From: Ahaetulla prasina
Lineage: Eukaryota > Chordata > Lepidosauria > Squamata > Colubridae
Length of the DNA stretch: 64,000 nucleotides
Direction of reading: 5' to 3'
Assembly: GCF_028640845.1 (NCBI RefSeq)
Contig: NC_080543.1
Coordinates: 95,221,825 to 95,285,824 of the forward strand
The translations under genes and the position numbers were made by a program. Shown piece by piece: positions 1 to 11,764 of this stretch; position 1 is the first letter of the stretch; every line of letters starts with the position of its first letter. The notes under the pieces were generated by a model that was not told the DNA's origin, searched no databases, and saw only the letters and a program-made list of their open reading frames with translations.

Positions 1-143
1 GGCATAGGGTTGGGGAATCATTGATTTTTGTTCCCAGTTAAACAAGGTCCAAGGACACATAACTGAATTTGTTCTTGTTTGTTTTGCCCTTATTTTCCCC
101 ATTTCTCTTATTTCTTTAACTCTTCTTTTCTCTCTCTATAGAG

Positions 144-540
144 TACAGGTAGTCCATGACTTACAATTACAATTGACCCAAAATTTTTGTTTTTAAGCGA
201 GATATTTGTGAGTTCTGCCACATTCTACAACCTTTCTTGCTACAGTTCTTAAGCAAATCACTGCAGTTGTTAAGTTAAGTAACAAGGTTGTTAAATGAAT
301 CCAGCTTCCCCATTGACTTTGCTTGTCAGAAGGTGGCAAAAGGGGATCATATGCAGGACACAGCATTCGTCATAAATATGACTCAGTTGCCAAGAATAAG
401 AATTTTGATCATGTGACCCTGGGGATGCTTCAACAGTCGTGTGAAAAACAGTCATAAGTCACTCTGTTGTAACTTTGACCAGTCACACTGTTGTAACTTT
501 GACCAGTCACTAAACAAACTGCCGAGGGCTATCTGTACAG
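144..540 (-). mobile_element. Non-autonomous TIR element, family A (AGGTAGTCCTCGACTTA ends)
   Basis: It begins TACAGGTAGTCCATGACTTA and ends CTATCTGTACAG, so the ends are inverted copies. The interior (for example GACTTTGCTTGTCAGAAGG and GATCATGTGACC) recurs in reverse orientation at 6230-6593, 35434-35812 and 41102-41400. A 24-bp tandem duplication is present at 457-504. The family is abundant in squamate genomes; the superfamily is not clear to me. Confidence 0.75.
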
Positions 541-1833
541 GGAATCTCAAATGCAAACATTTCTTGGGTACAATTTTATTTTGGATTATTTGAAAGAAAT
601 AACATGAATATTGACTGTGCAACAATAATGGAGTGATATCTCAGGACAACTATGAAAGAAATGCCACCTACATTCTCTTGACTAAGTTTTATTTATAATG
701 ATGATGATTCCCTTGCAATTTTATTAATTTTTAAAGCAGGAATGCAATATAAAAGAAATGTGAAGACTTCCATAATTACTCCTTCAATACTCGAGACTCT
801 AAGGATACAAAATCTTGGAAATACTATTGACCATTTGGGCCGTGAAATCCCCTGCTAAGCATAGAAAGTCAAATTAAACCATCCCATACAAGCTGCCCAG
901 GTTCTGCTTAAACACCACCACTGAAGGGAGCTCAGAGTATTTTTAATTAGCTCTTCTTTGTATATTCTCTCTCTTATGTTAGGACATTTTTCAAAATGGA
1001 ATCAAAGTCTATTTTCCTATAACTAAAATCTATTCTTCCACATCCTCCAATCTAAACAGCAGGTCTTTCTTTCAGAAGATAACTCAAGATTGTTATCACA
1101 ACCCATCTCAGTCTTTTCTCAAGGTTAAACATATCCATCTCTTTCAATCTCTTTTCATAGAATTTCATTTCTAATCTGATCGTTCTTTTTTCTGAAACTA
1201 ATGCAGTTTCTGTAAATCCTTCAAGTGTAATACCTAAAAGTGGACTCAGTAAGTGAGGTGGGTTTTGCCCAAGCAATATAAAGTGCAACAATTACTTCTG
1301 TGATTTTAACACATCATACCACCAGCTCATGCTCAGTTTGCAATCAACTATAATGGCAGACCTTTTTCACAAGTGTCGTATTTATTTCCATAAGGTTTTA
1401 TTGTATGTTTGACAGAATTTTCTTTTATTAACAATGTAAAAAAAAAAATACTGAAGGAAATTTTCCCAGCCATTACACAATCAATGACAGCAAAACTATC
1501 AGTGCGTCAAAGGTGACCCACCATAATATTTTAGATGACACACAAGTGTTTACCAATACCCAGCAACAACTATTCTCCAAAGCATGCCCTATTCTATGTG
1601 GTTTTCAGAAGCTGTGGAGGCCATGCAAGAAGGCGATGTGCCTTCATGCAGCCTCTGGAGCCTCTAAAAATCATTTCAGAATGGGGCTTGTTTTTGCAAG
1701 GTTTTCAGAGGCTGCAAAGGAGCATTCTCTGAAGCCGCTTCAAAAAAAAATGTGCCTTGTGTGAACTGGAGTAACCTCAGGTAGGGTGCAGGGGCTTGTC
1801 AACAGAAAGAGAACACTGCCTAAAGGTAAATGC
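541..1833. other. Intergenic stretch, no gene seen
   Basis: AT-rich DNA with an A-run at about 1438-1449. Open frames are short and show no recognisable protein. The segment at about 1600-1760 has a repeat-like GC-richer texture (CTTCAGAAGCTG-type words), possibly the inside of an old DNA transposon. Confidence 0.5.
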
Positions 1834-3300
1834 CATGCAGCAGATCCTAGGGAGCACTGAGCTGCAGGAATAATTGGGCCATTCCCCAAGGCTCACATAC
1901 CTTGGGAACAGTGCAAGGTGGCCTTTTTGAGTGGAACCAGTGGCACTAGAACTGAAGGCAAAGCCCAGGTCTCCATTTTTAGGCTTAACCTTGATGCTGT
2001 TGCCGAGCGCCACTCTTCAGAGTGGCTTACTTCTGGGGAGATAGAGAATTTGTTTTTTTGTTCAATATGTGGGTGTGTGAAAGAGTGAGCGACATGTCAG
2101 CAGAGTTAAATTAGGCATTTTCCAATTTTTTGACACACCAAACTCAAAAAATTTACTATCACTAGCCTAGATCATTACAACAGACAATGTCTTAAGGAAA
2201 GTTTAGTTGTTCTCGATACAGTCCCTTCCCATACCACCAAATCAAGAAACACTACATCTTATCTCCCACGGATATCCACCCTGTACAGGAAATTTATAAT
2301 TTTATACACTAGGGAACCAGATACTGAGTTTCTTGGTTAATGCTATATTTATTCTAATATATATTCAAAATTTGGGATAGTTAATAAGAGGATAACACGT
2401 ATCTATACAATTGTTCAATTTGTGCTCCTTTCTCCCAAGTATAATTCACCCTAAAGCAATGACCTGTAGCCCATAAAAATTTGTATCCTAATTCAGCAAG
2501 GCTTTCAACTAATATTGCAAGACACTTGACCATTTTTGTTTCTATACCATAGTAATTTAAAATGGCATGCAGCAGATCCTAGGGAGCACTGAGCTGCAGG
2601 AATAATTGGGCCATTCCCCAAGGCTCACATACCTTGGGAACAGTGCAAGGTGGCCTTTTTGAGTGGAACCAGTGGCACTAGGACTGAAGGCAAAGCCCAG
2701 GTCTCCATTTTTAGGCTTACCCTTGATGCTGTTGCCGAGCGCCACTGTTCAGAGTGGCCTACTTCTGGGGAGATAGAGAATTTGTTTTTTTGTTCAATAT
2801 GTGGGTGTGTGAAAGAGTGAGCGACATGCCAGCAGAGTTAAGTTAGGCATTTTCCAATTTTTTGACACACCAAACTCAAAAAATTTACTATCACTAGCCT
2901 AGATCATTACAATAGACAATGTCTTGAGGAAAGTTTAGTTGTTCTCGATACAGTTCCTTCCCATACCACCAAATCAAGAAACACTACATCTTATCTCCCA
3001 TGGATATCCACCCTGTACAGGAAATTTATAATTTTATACACTAGGGAACCAGATACTGAATTTCTTGGTTAATGCTATATTTATTCTAATATATATTCAA
3101 AATTTGGGATAGTTAATAAGAGGATGACACATATCTATACAATTGTTCAATTTGTGCTCCTTTCTCCCAAGTATAATTCACCCTAAAGCAATGACCTGTA
3201 GCCCATAAAAATTTGTATCCTAATTCAGCAAGGCTTTCAACTAATATTGCGAGACACTTGACCATTTTTGTTTCTATACCATAGTAATTTAAAATGGCAT
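1834..3300. repeat. Direct tandem duplication, 732-bp period
   Basis: Unit 1 (1834-2565) and unit 2 (2566-3300) align along their whole length with only a few per cent difference. For example, both carry GCAGCAGATCCTAGGGAGCA, the run ending GGTCTCCATTTTTAGGC, and the same closing TAATTTAAAATGGCAT. No gene is evident inside. The short - strand frames in each unit are the same frame seen twice and show no known domain. Confidence 0.9.
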
Positions 3301-3301
3301 T

Positions 3302-3690
3302 CATGTAGCTAGACTGATTCCATCAGACATGTACATTATGGATGGAAACTACTCAAGGAGAGAAGATATCTGGAATGAAGGAGAAACTTCCTAATAGTGA
3401 GGAAAATTAAACCAGTGGAACAGTTTGCTTTCAGAAGTTCAACATGCTTCATCACATATGATATAGGGTCTCCTGCTTGAGCAGGGGGTTGGACTAGATT
3501 CCCAACCGGGGGTGGGGGGTGCGAGATATTCCAGGGGGTGCAAAAATGTGGGTTTAAAAGTGTATATGCATAATTCAAACCAGATATTATTTTTTGTAAG
3601 GGGTGCGAGAATATATCAGAAGCATTCTAGCGGTGCAGGATACAGAAAAGGTTGGGAACCGCTGGTCCCTTCCAACTCTATTCCGACAGC
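3302..3690 (+). mobile_element. CR1 LINE 3' fragment, split by a younger hAT-like insertion
   Basis: The text GGGGGTTGGACTAGA and, after the interruption, TCCCTTCCAACTCTATTC is the typical CR1 3' tail. The upstream part (AGGAGAAACTTCCTAATAGTG, CCAGTGGAACAG) is the degenerate end of CR1 ORF2. The same tail is present uninterrupted at about 50262-50320. Confidence 0.75.
3499..3664. mobile_element. Short hAT-like element inserted in CR1
   Basis: It has inverted ends TTCCCAACC and GGTTGGGAA, and it interrupts a CR1 tail that would otherwise be continuous. The left end seems to have lost the first few bases. About 166 bp, no coding capacity. Confidence 0.65.
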
Positions 3691-3995
3691 CATGTTTAGT
3701 GTTTCACGTGCTTACTACTGTCCGTTCCCTGGATTTGCATTTAGTTGACACTTGGGCTTCCGCCCTCGCCCCCCCCAACACCCATCGATCCCTTGCAGCA
3801 TCACCCTCATTCCTCGCGCCGCTAACCCTCCTGGCCCCGCCAGCTTCGACGGGAGGAATTGCTGTCATGCTCCCAAGCTCAAGGGCCAGCGGTGGGCTGC
3901 CATAGAAAGGAATGGCTGGGATCGCTGTCTTATCTCATCTCCTGTTCAACGCGGGAACCCTCTTAAAATCGTCTCGGACAGTTGGCCGTCTAGAG

Positions 3996-4111
3996 CAGGG
4001 GTCTCCAACCTTGGCAACTTTAAGACTTGTGGACTTCAACTCCCAGCTGGCTGAGTAATTCTGGGAGTTAAAGTCCACAAGTCTTAAAGTTGCCAAGGTT
4101 GGAGACCCCCG
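3996..4111. mobile_element. 116-bp palindromic hAT-like element beside the UBE3A CpG island
   Basis: Ends are CAGGGGTCTCC and GGAGACCCCCG. It is flanked by 8-bp target duplications GTCTAGAG and CTCTAGAG (one mismatch). Nearly the whole element is one inverted repeat. The same family occurs at 60630-60743 and inside the palindrome at 62769-62881, with an old fragment at about 59135-59200. Confidence 0.85.
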
Positions 4112-4239
4112 CTCTAGAGGACTGGCACCCCCCCCCCACCTCCGGTTAATTGCTTCCGCCATCCAAGTGTTCTGACACTGCCGGGGAACGACAACCCCAG
4201 AGCTGACCGAGCGCCCAGGAGCTCGAAAGGCGAACACGT

Positions 4240-5420
4240 TAACCCTAAGCCCCCTTTATCTTCTAAGACTCTATGACTTTCTCCCCCTAGAGCGGCAGGG
4301 GAAACACCAAAGCGCGCGCCGTTCTGTCCCCCCACGCGGCTGCCCGCGCGCAATGCATGCCGGGCCGCAGCTTCCTACTCGTCAGTCCTCCGAGGCTGCG
4401 TCGCGCTGACATCCGTCTCTTCTGCCTTTTTTTTTTTTCCTTCCCCTTCTTCAGCAACCCCCCCTCCTCTCTTCCTCCTCTTCCTCCAAGATGGTGGCGC
4501 TGCGTTCTGGTTGATCCAAGAGGAAAAGGCGGAGGTGCAGCGCGGCCCTACTCAGCCGCCACCATCTCGACAGCCACGCGCACGCCTAGAGCGCCGACGG
4601 TCTTCCCATTCCCAGGCCTCGCCTGGCCCGGCCTAGCGCCGTCCCCGCCTTAGCCTTCGGCGGCTCCCCGCGCGCTTCACGTCCTTTTGCAATTGGCCGC
4701 ACGGCCTAGCCTAGGCGTCGGCTGAAGGAGCAATCATCCGCCTGCCCAGGGTCCGGAGCTGGCCGGTCTCGCCAGAGCCTGCCGGCTTACAGCGGAAAAC
4801 GACAGGTAAGTCGGCGGCTGGGCAAGCCGTGGATCTGGGCTCGGTGTGCACGCTGCCCTTTCCGCTCGAAAGGCATCGCGCCGGCCTCGGCAGTCGTCTC
4901 GTCAGGCCTCTCTGCCCGTCAGAGCCCCTCGGACCTGCTCGCGCTGTTAAGGGGAGACGGCGGCGCCTGTCCCCGGTGCGAGGAAGGGGAGGTCGCTCTA
5001 CTCCCCGCGAAGGCGCTGCTTGCCGTCCGGGGCTGAGCGAGGGGCAGCCGCTGGAAGTACCTTGGGGCCAGGTCCTTTTATCGGCGGCGCGGTTTAGCGC
5101 AAATGCCCGCCAGGTGCCGAGAAAGAATGGTACGTTTGGGCGACGTTAGGCCGCTGTCCCGGACACACGTTCTTGGGAGATTAGCACAACTGAACACAAT
5201 GCAACTTCGCTTGGGACGGGCAGAGGGTAGGATTGTGCTGCGAAAACGAAGGAAATGGCCTTCCTGAATCGGATTAAAGGACTGTTCAACCCCATCGGTT
5301 CTCGCAGACTCCGGCTGCCGGTTTTGGAGCCTGCGTTGAAAATGGGGCATTTTGCTTGTCAGTTCAGGCCTCCTTTCCTCCATGGCCTCCACCCACTCGC
5401 TACCCGCCACCGTCCGCACA
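4240..5420 (+). promoter_or_regulatory. UBE3A: CpG-island promoter of UBE3A
   Basis: This is the only long GC-rich, CpG-dense block in an otherwise AT-rich window. It contains several GC-box-like stretches and a YY1-like AAGATGGTGGC motif at 4489-4499, and no obvious TATA box. It sits upstream of a good splice donor at 4806 and in the right orientation for the UBE3A exons. These are the features of a housekeeping-type promoter. The exact transcription start cannot be read from sequence. The open frames across this island are short and show no recognised protein. CpG islands can drive divergent transcripts, so an antisense partner is possible. Confidence 0.8.
4500..4805 (+). other. UBE3A: Probable non-coding first exon of UBE3A (5' boundary approximate)
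   Basis: The sequence ending GAAAACGACAG at 4805 is followed by a consensus donor, GTAAGT, inside the CpG island. This fits a 5' UTR first exon joining to the exon at 19075. The left edge is a guess placed near the YY1-like motif, because such motifs often lie just inside the start of housekeeping transcripts. No long open frame is present. RNA data would be needed to fix the start. Confidence 0.5.
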
Positions 5421-6229
5421 CAATAGTGAGAACTCTATGGGGAGTTACTGTATCTGAGATTTAGAAACAGTTTGCCCATGGACTCGGTGCAGTTTTTGAA
5501 ATTGTGCTGAAATATAAATGGCTGCATCACACGAGAGTAAGATGGTTCATTATAGTATCAGCAGCGAAATCAACTTTAAATTTTCACAGTGTTGTGTAGA
5601 TCCTGTACAGCTGAGCTTTTTCGTCGTTTTTAAAAAGTTATCCTAGGCTTTATTTGACATCCACTATAAAATAGCATAAATCAGTGCAGTTGGCAAGCAT
5701 GTGATAAGTAATGCCAAAGAACCATAGCTTAAAACATAAATGTAAAACAAAGACTGTGTTTGGAGTTAATCTACAAGATTCTTGTGTCTTGTAATGTGAC
5801 AACTGCTTATGAGAAATATTCATGTAATTTTTATTATGCTTGATTTTTCCCCATAGAACAAGTAAGGTAATCAGGTAATTCCTATTCTGAACTATTTAGA
5901 TGGTCAGTGTTGATATGATTTTTACCTTTTTCTGAATGCAATATGTTTTGTTTTGTTTTGTTTTGCCTTCCTTATTTGTTTGTTTTTGCCAGACAGAAAT
6001 CACCAATATTAAGGTAACTGACATGTAACCTACATTTAGTTCTTTACCTCAGGGTACATATCCAGTCTTTACTTTTAGACAACATATAATATCAACAGTT
6101 CATTAGTCCTAGTTAATCTTGTGCTTTTTAAAGTTTAAAGTTAATACTCAAGTTCTAAATTCCAACTGTATTTTTTTATCTTTCCTTTATTATTTTTGAA
6201 AGTAGCTCAAAGCAACAAACAGTACCTAT

Positions 6230-6593
6230 ACTGGTAGTCCTCGACTTACTTCAGTACATTTAGTGACCATTCAAAGTTACAGCAGCATTGGAAAAAATTA
6301 CTTACGTTGTAGCATCCCCGTGGTCACGTGATCAAAATTCAGATGCTTGGTAACTGACTCATATTTATGACAATTGCAGTATTCTGGCATCATGCGATCC
6401 CCTTTTATGACCTTCTGACAAGCAAAGTCAGTGGGAAAGCCAGATTAATTTGACAGCCATGTTGATAATTTAACAACTGCAATGATTCATTTAACATACG
6501 TGGCAAAAAGGTCATATAATAGGGCAAACAAACTTAACTGTCTCACTTAGCAACAGAAATTTGGAGCTCTGGTGTGGTCAAAGACTATCTATA
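6230..6593 (+). mobile_element. Family A TIR element in UBE3A intron 1
   Basis: It starts TACTGGTAGTCCTCGACTTA and ends AAAGACTATCTATA. It shares the internal words CACGTGATCAAAATTCAGA and CTTCTGACAAGCAAAGTCA with the copy at 35434. Confidence 0.8.
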
Positions 6594-6704
6594 CTCCTTC
6601 CTTCTATTTTCTCTATAACAACAACACTGTGAGGTGGATTGGGCTAAGAGAGCAATTGGCCCACAGTCACACAGCGTTGTAGAATGATGTTTTAATCACT
6701 AGAC

Positions 6705-7206
6705 CAGGGTAGTCAACGTTTTTATACTTACCGCCCACTTTTGTATCTCTGTTAGTAGTAAAGAATTACCAGTTCCACAGTAATGCACCGTATATTGTCA
6801 TCTGTGCATGCCCCTCACGCATCGTGGATTGGGTTTGGGGGATGCCGGCAACCTGCTCTGCTTGTCTGTTATAGCTGGGTGGTGTGGGCGGAGATGCACG
6901 AGCTGTTCTAGGACAAGGCTCTTTCGTTTGCGGTCACACTAGCGCCATTTAGTTTCACTTACATAACGTGAACTAAACTTATGCGCGGGCAATACAAATA
7001 GTATATTTTCAGAAATTTAAATTGTCACGGGGAATTTTATGAAAACCTAATGAAAATGTTTTTAAATAATGCTATGATTTTTTTTTTTAAAGTCAATTAA
7101 ATTTAAAAAAAGGAAAGTGCTTCAGTATCGGACAAAACCCCTACCTCCCACCATGAAAGCTGGAACGCCCACTAGTGGGTGGTAGGGACCAGGTTGACTA
7201 CCACTG
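6705..7206. mobile_element. 502-bp hAT-like element with exact 8-bp target duplication
   Basis: CACTAGAC is repeated exactly at 6697-6704 and 7207-7214. The element ends are CAGGGTAGTCAAC and GTTGACTACCACTG. The inside has no long open frame. It sits in an older repeat whose two halves join at the target site. Confidence 0.88.
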
Positions 7207-7351
7207 CACTAGACTTCAATGGCTGTTTAAGTGTGGGAAAGAAGGAATATGCTTGTATTTTCTGCTGCCCGATTGTGGTCCCAGTGGTTAGGCTTTGCCA
7301 CCCATTACAGCTTGGGGTTGAATTGTTGAAGAAATGGAACCTATTCTATAT

Positions 7352-7857
7352 ATGCGCTTCAAGATTTTGGTTACCACCTTTAAAGCGCTCCATGGCTTAG
7401 GACCCGGGTACTTACGGGACCGCCTGCTGTTACCCTTTGCCTCCCACCGACCCGTACGCTCTCACAGAGAGGGTCTCCTCAGGGTGCCGTCCGCCAAACA
7501 GTGTCGGCTGGCGGCCCCCAGGAGTAGGGCCTTCTCTGTGGGGGCAGCGACGCTCTGGAATGAACTTCCCCCTGGCCTACGTCAAGTGCCTGATCTTCGG
7601 ACCTTCCGTCGTGAGCTTAAAACACACCTATTTATTCAAGCGGGACTGGCATAATAGTGTAGAATTTTAAATTTGGGGTTTATTAATATTTTAAAATTTT
7701 AAAATCTAAATTTTAATTTATCAGCCTTTATAATTTGCTATGTTTTAAATGTTGTTTTAATTGTATATATTTTGTTTTATCGTTGGCTGTACACCGCCCT
7801 GAGTCCTTCGGGAGAAGGGCGGTATAAAAATTTAATAAATAAATAAATAAATAAATA
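7352..7857 (+). mobile_element. 5'-truncated CR1/L3-type LINE, 3' end
   Basis: An open frame (to 7654) encodes the C-terminal end of ORF2: LVTTFKALHGLGPGYL, RAFSVGAATLWNELPPGL and FRRELKTHLF. It is followed by the 3' tail CGCCCTGAGTCCTTCGGG and an AATA-type microsatellite (about 7838-7857), the usual end of this family. It is the sense-strand counterpart of the larger copy at 12335-15615. Confidence 0.88.
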
Positions 7858-7865
7858 TGTATATA

Positions 7866-8465
7866 CCGTATTTTTTGGAGTATAAGACACACTCCCCCCC
7901 CCCAAAAAAAAGTGGGTGGAAATGTCTGTGCATCTTATACAGCTAATGTTGCCAAAACCTTGCCCACCTGCCAGCTGTTTTCAGCCTCTGCATATTGTGT
8001 TTTTGGCCTCTACACACCCCATTTTTGGCCTTTGTGCATCACATTTTCGGCCGCTTCCAGTCGGTGGGCTGCAAACGTGACACATGGAGGCCAAAAACGG
8101 GACATGCGGAAGCTGAAAATGCGATGCGCTTTGGTACCGGTCTAAAATGAAGTGTGCGGAGACTGAAAATGCAATGCATGGAGGCCCAAAATGGGATGCA
8201 CGGAGGCGGCAGCAATGGACTGACGTGATCCCCGCAGCCAGGAACAGCTGATTGGAGGTATTCTGGGAGGCCGATCCAACCACCAATCAGCTTCTAGTGC
8301 TAAATCAGGCTGCGATAACATGCTGAAGCTGACCAGGCTGTTCGCTATTTGCTGCAAGGACGCTAGCCAGATGAATACCAATGGATGCTGGTAGGCAGAG
8401 GCAGATTTTTTTTCTTGTTTTCCTTCCCAAAAATTAATGTGCGTCTTATACTCCAAAAAATACGG
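7866..8465. mobile_element. 600-bp DNA transposon with about 27-bp TIRs and TA target site
   Basis: The left end reads CCGTATTTTTTGGAGTATAA and the right end is its reverse complement. TA flanks both sides (7864-7865 and 8466-8467). The interior has no transposase frame and repeats motifs such as GGAGGCC and AAAATG. A degenerate relative lies at 39500-39783. Confidence 0.82.
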
Positions 8466-8798
8466 TAAGTGTCTTTTGTGAAATTAGAAACTTGTATGTA
8501 GAGATTCCTGAATTACAAGTCTCTGTATGTTGAGCTGTTTCAACACAAAAACAATTGGAGGGGAGGGTTCTAGCAAGATTAAGCCATAACCTGAGGACTG
8601 TATCATTTGTATTACAAATGTATTACTTCTTTTTTTACCTCAGGTCAATACTCCAAATATTTGTCTGATCAAAAAGAATACAACTGAAGTTGAGTGATCT
8701 TTGTGAAATTTAAAAAACCCCGTGTAAATTAGGATTCCTAGCAGAAAAAGATTCCTGTTTAGTTTTTTATAATTTGGACACGTGTAGAGTTGCTTGAT

Positions 8799-8982
8799 AG
8801 GGACCACCTTTGGTGGGAAGGTAACAGCATTCCATGCGCCTTTGGCGTTGAGTCATGGTGGCCACATGACCACGGAGACGTCTTCGTAAAGCGCTGGCTC
8901 TTTGGCTTTGAAACTGAGATGAGCACCGCCCCCTAGAGTCAACAACGACTAGCACGTATGTGCGAGGGGAACCTTTACCTTT
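8799..8982 (+). mobile_element. 5'-truncated BovB-tailed retroposon with 14-bp target duplication
   Basis: TAGAGTTGCTTGAT occurs exactly at 8785-8798 and 8983-8996. The body is the 3' half shared with the SINE at 29598-29936 and ends GGGGAACCTTTACCTTT. It could be a truncated BovB LINE end or a truncated SINE; the tail is shared by both. Confidence 0.85.
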
Positions 8983-8996
8983 TAGAGTTGCTTGAT

Positions 8997-11764
8997 GAAT
9001 GCCATAATATATTAATTTTATTTAAATAAATTAATGCAACCACCAAGCAGAATCCAGATCCTTTAATTCAGATAAATAAAAGTGAAAGTAAGTTTAGTTT
9101 ATGCCATGTTATTTTTCATAACTAGATTAAAAAGGAATACGTGCATACTTTTACTAGTAAATCAGGTGGCTTAAGAGTAAAATTTGTTAAGGATAGAAAT
9201 ACCAACATTGTATGAAGATCCAATACTTTGACCACTTAATGAGAAGAATTCACTGGAAAAGACCCTAATGTTTGGGAAAGTTTGAAAGCAAAAGGAGAAG
9301 GAGATGGTTGAGGATGAGGATGAGATTAAATAGTCTCATCAAAGCAATGAATATGAATGGGCAAACTCCAGAAAATGGGAAGACAGGAGAGCCTCAGTAG
9401 TCCACAGGATTGCTAAGAGTTGAACACAGCAACTGAAAATAACTAATGCTGTATTCTTTTTTTGATAAATACTTCTTTTTATCATCAGGAGATACCTGGA
9501 GAGAGTACTAAAGAGCAGAATTTTTTTAAAAAATAGATTGTTCAATAGTTCATATGTTGATTCAGTTCTGATTTTAAATATCACCAATTTCAAGAATTTG
9601 CAGACTGAGCATGGACCTCAAGCAATTTCTTCTTCAGATTTTAACTTGCAAATTTGGAGTAATGGAGTTTATTGCAAGAATATTTAATTTTTGGCCTATT
9701 GACCTCTCTATCCTTTGGAAGTTCAAAATGACTTCTTTGGAGTTCCTAGGTAGCCTCTGTTTAAAGCACTGATAAATTTTGAGATGTGATTTAATTGTGC
9801 AATAACATTGTTGCTACAGTTCTAAAATAATATGAAAAATGTTTTCTAGAGGGTGAGTAGCTTGATCCAGAAAAGGTGCTCTGTGAATTTAATGAAGGTG
9901 ATTATCCTGAGTTTAGTAAAATTATGAATGAGATGCATATTTTATTTTTTTCTGTTAATGGGATGCCTATTTTGATAGTTATTGGCATGTAATGAGTATA
10001 CCAAAACTGACAAGCTCTGACGTCAAATGTTAAGAAATAGTCTCCTTTGAGCCGAGCTTGATTGTTGATGACTTCATGTTCAGATCCATGTAATTTTATA
10101 AGTAACAATGCAAAAGTATTTTTGTTCAAAAGTCTTGTATTTACTTATCATCTTAGCTGATATTTCCAGGTAGGTAGTTTCCTACTCTTAAATATTAACC
10201 ATCCTTGCTTAGCTTTTTGAGTTCAGTCAGAATCTGCTACATACCACCATCAAATGGTTTATGTGCTGATTTAAATGTAATGTTAAAGCATTACACAGTA
10301 AGCCTAACTAACCCTGATTCTCTCCCTCCCTTTATTTTCAGTTTTACTGAACAGTAAATTTCAGAATATTAACTTCTGTTCTTGATTCACCAAAGCCTAT
10401 GTCATGTTATTCAAACTTATACTAAACCCAGACTACAGTATGTGTCAACCTAACCATTGCTTCACTAAACATAGCTAGAAGTAAACATCAACAAAAAAGT
10501 ATATAGTTTGTTTTGGATAGTAGTGACACATTAAGCTCTGGTAGAGATTTGCATAAAATAGACAAGCATCTCATTTAAATTTTGCATTTTTTTAGAATGC
10601 CCTAAAAGCTCTAACCAGCAAGAATATCCACAGAATGTTTTCCCTATATATACACCAGAGTTTGGCAGATAGCAGTGTAGTATTTCCATTCATAACTGAA
10701 AACCTCAGTAGTATTAATATACTTTATGTAATACACACACACACACACACACATCTACCATTTTGCATAATGGCTAACTTCAAAAGGTGACCTATCAAAA
10801 CCAGGAACATACATTCAGGCATTCATTCCATTTGTATGCTACCCATCTTGCCTAGAGGTGACTACCCACCCTTTCTATAGCAAAGACTTTATTGAAAACA
10901 GTAGTTAACTTAGTTAGCTGCCAGATGTGCAACCAAGAGTAATTTTCCTCAGTTCCTACATTAGTTAATTTAAATCTCTTGTGAATGCAACTACAACATC
11001 CTGTCTGATCCAGGTGAGTCAGTGACTGGAGCCCATCAGCAATATATTCTTCCAAACATATGCTTAAATAAATGGCTACTAGTTCTCATCCCCTTTTCTC
11101 TTGAGAAAAACCAGTAATGGGAATGGAATTACTCTGGTTTCTGTATAACTGGCTATGTTGGAAATGTTTTAAAATCCAAAACCAATCTCAGCATTCAGCA
11201 CACTTCAAAGCCTTGAAACAGTGTCTCTTAAAGTTTGGGTAGGGAATTTATTCAAGGCTAGGAATTCTTGCAGCATAGCTCTATGGTTAAAAGGTTTTGG
11301 ATATCTTATTCTCCAAGTGGTTTGGACAACAGTTGCTGCAATCCACTGCATTGACTGCTGGAGGATATTAATTAAGGTGGTTATTGAGCAGATATTACTT
11401 GTGGTTCCTGGATCCGAATTACAAAAATCCACTAGTTATCAGTGTCAACTTCAAAGCGTGCTCTCAAGAGTGCTTGCTTGCTTGGTTCATCAGTCGGGAC
11501 CTTGACAATCAGTAGAGAAAGTTGACTATATCTCTCTGCTATATACCCGCTTAGGGAATATGTAAAGCCAAGAATAGGGCTCCACCCGGACTAGATGGTC
11601 TACCCCGGTGAGGGAAACGGTAACGAGCATATATGGGTGTCAGGTGAAAAGGAGAGATAAAAAAGACTACCAGGGGTGGATCGAGCATACGTGATAAGAA
11701 CATGAGGGTGAATGTACCAATATAACGGGTGCGACCAAAGGCCTTGGAAAGAGCAAGTGGGGAG
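8997..11764. other. UBE3A intron 1, no gene seen
   Basis: AT-rich intron sequence with a short CA repeat at about 10732-10753. The open frames are short and unremarkable. No splice-flanked segment resembling UBE3A was noticed. Confidence 0.5.

Noticed and set aside
4357..5464. Several 70-113-codon frames on both strands in the CpG island
   Set aside because: GC-rich DNA has few stop codons. None has a recognised domain, and they overlap the promoter and non-coding exon.
5993..6013. Possible 21-nt micro-exon between a TTTTTGCCAG acceptor and a GTAACT donor in intron 1
   Set aside because: Splice-like signals are common by chance in 14 kb of intron, the segment is very short, and nothing ties it to UBE3A.
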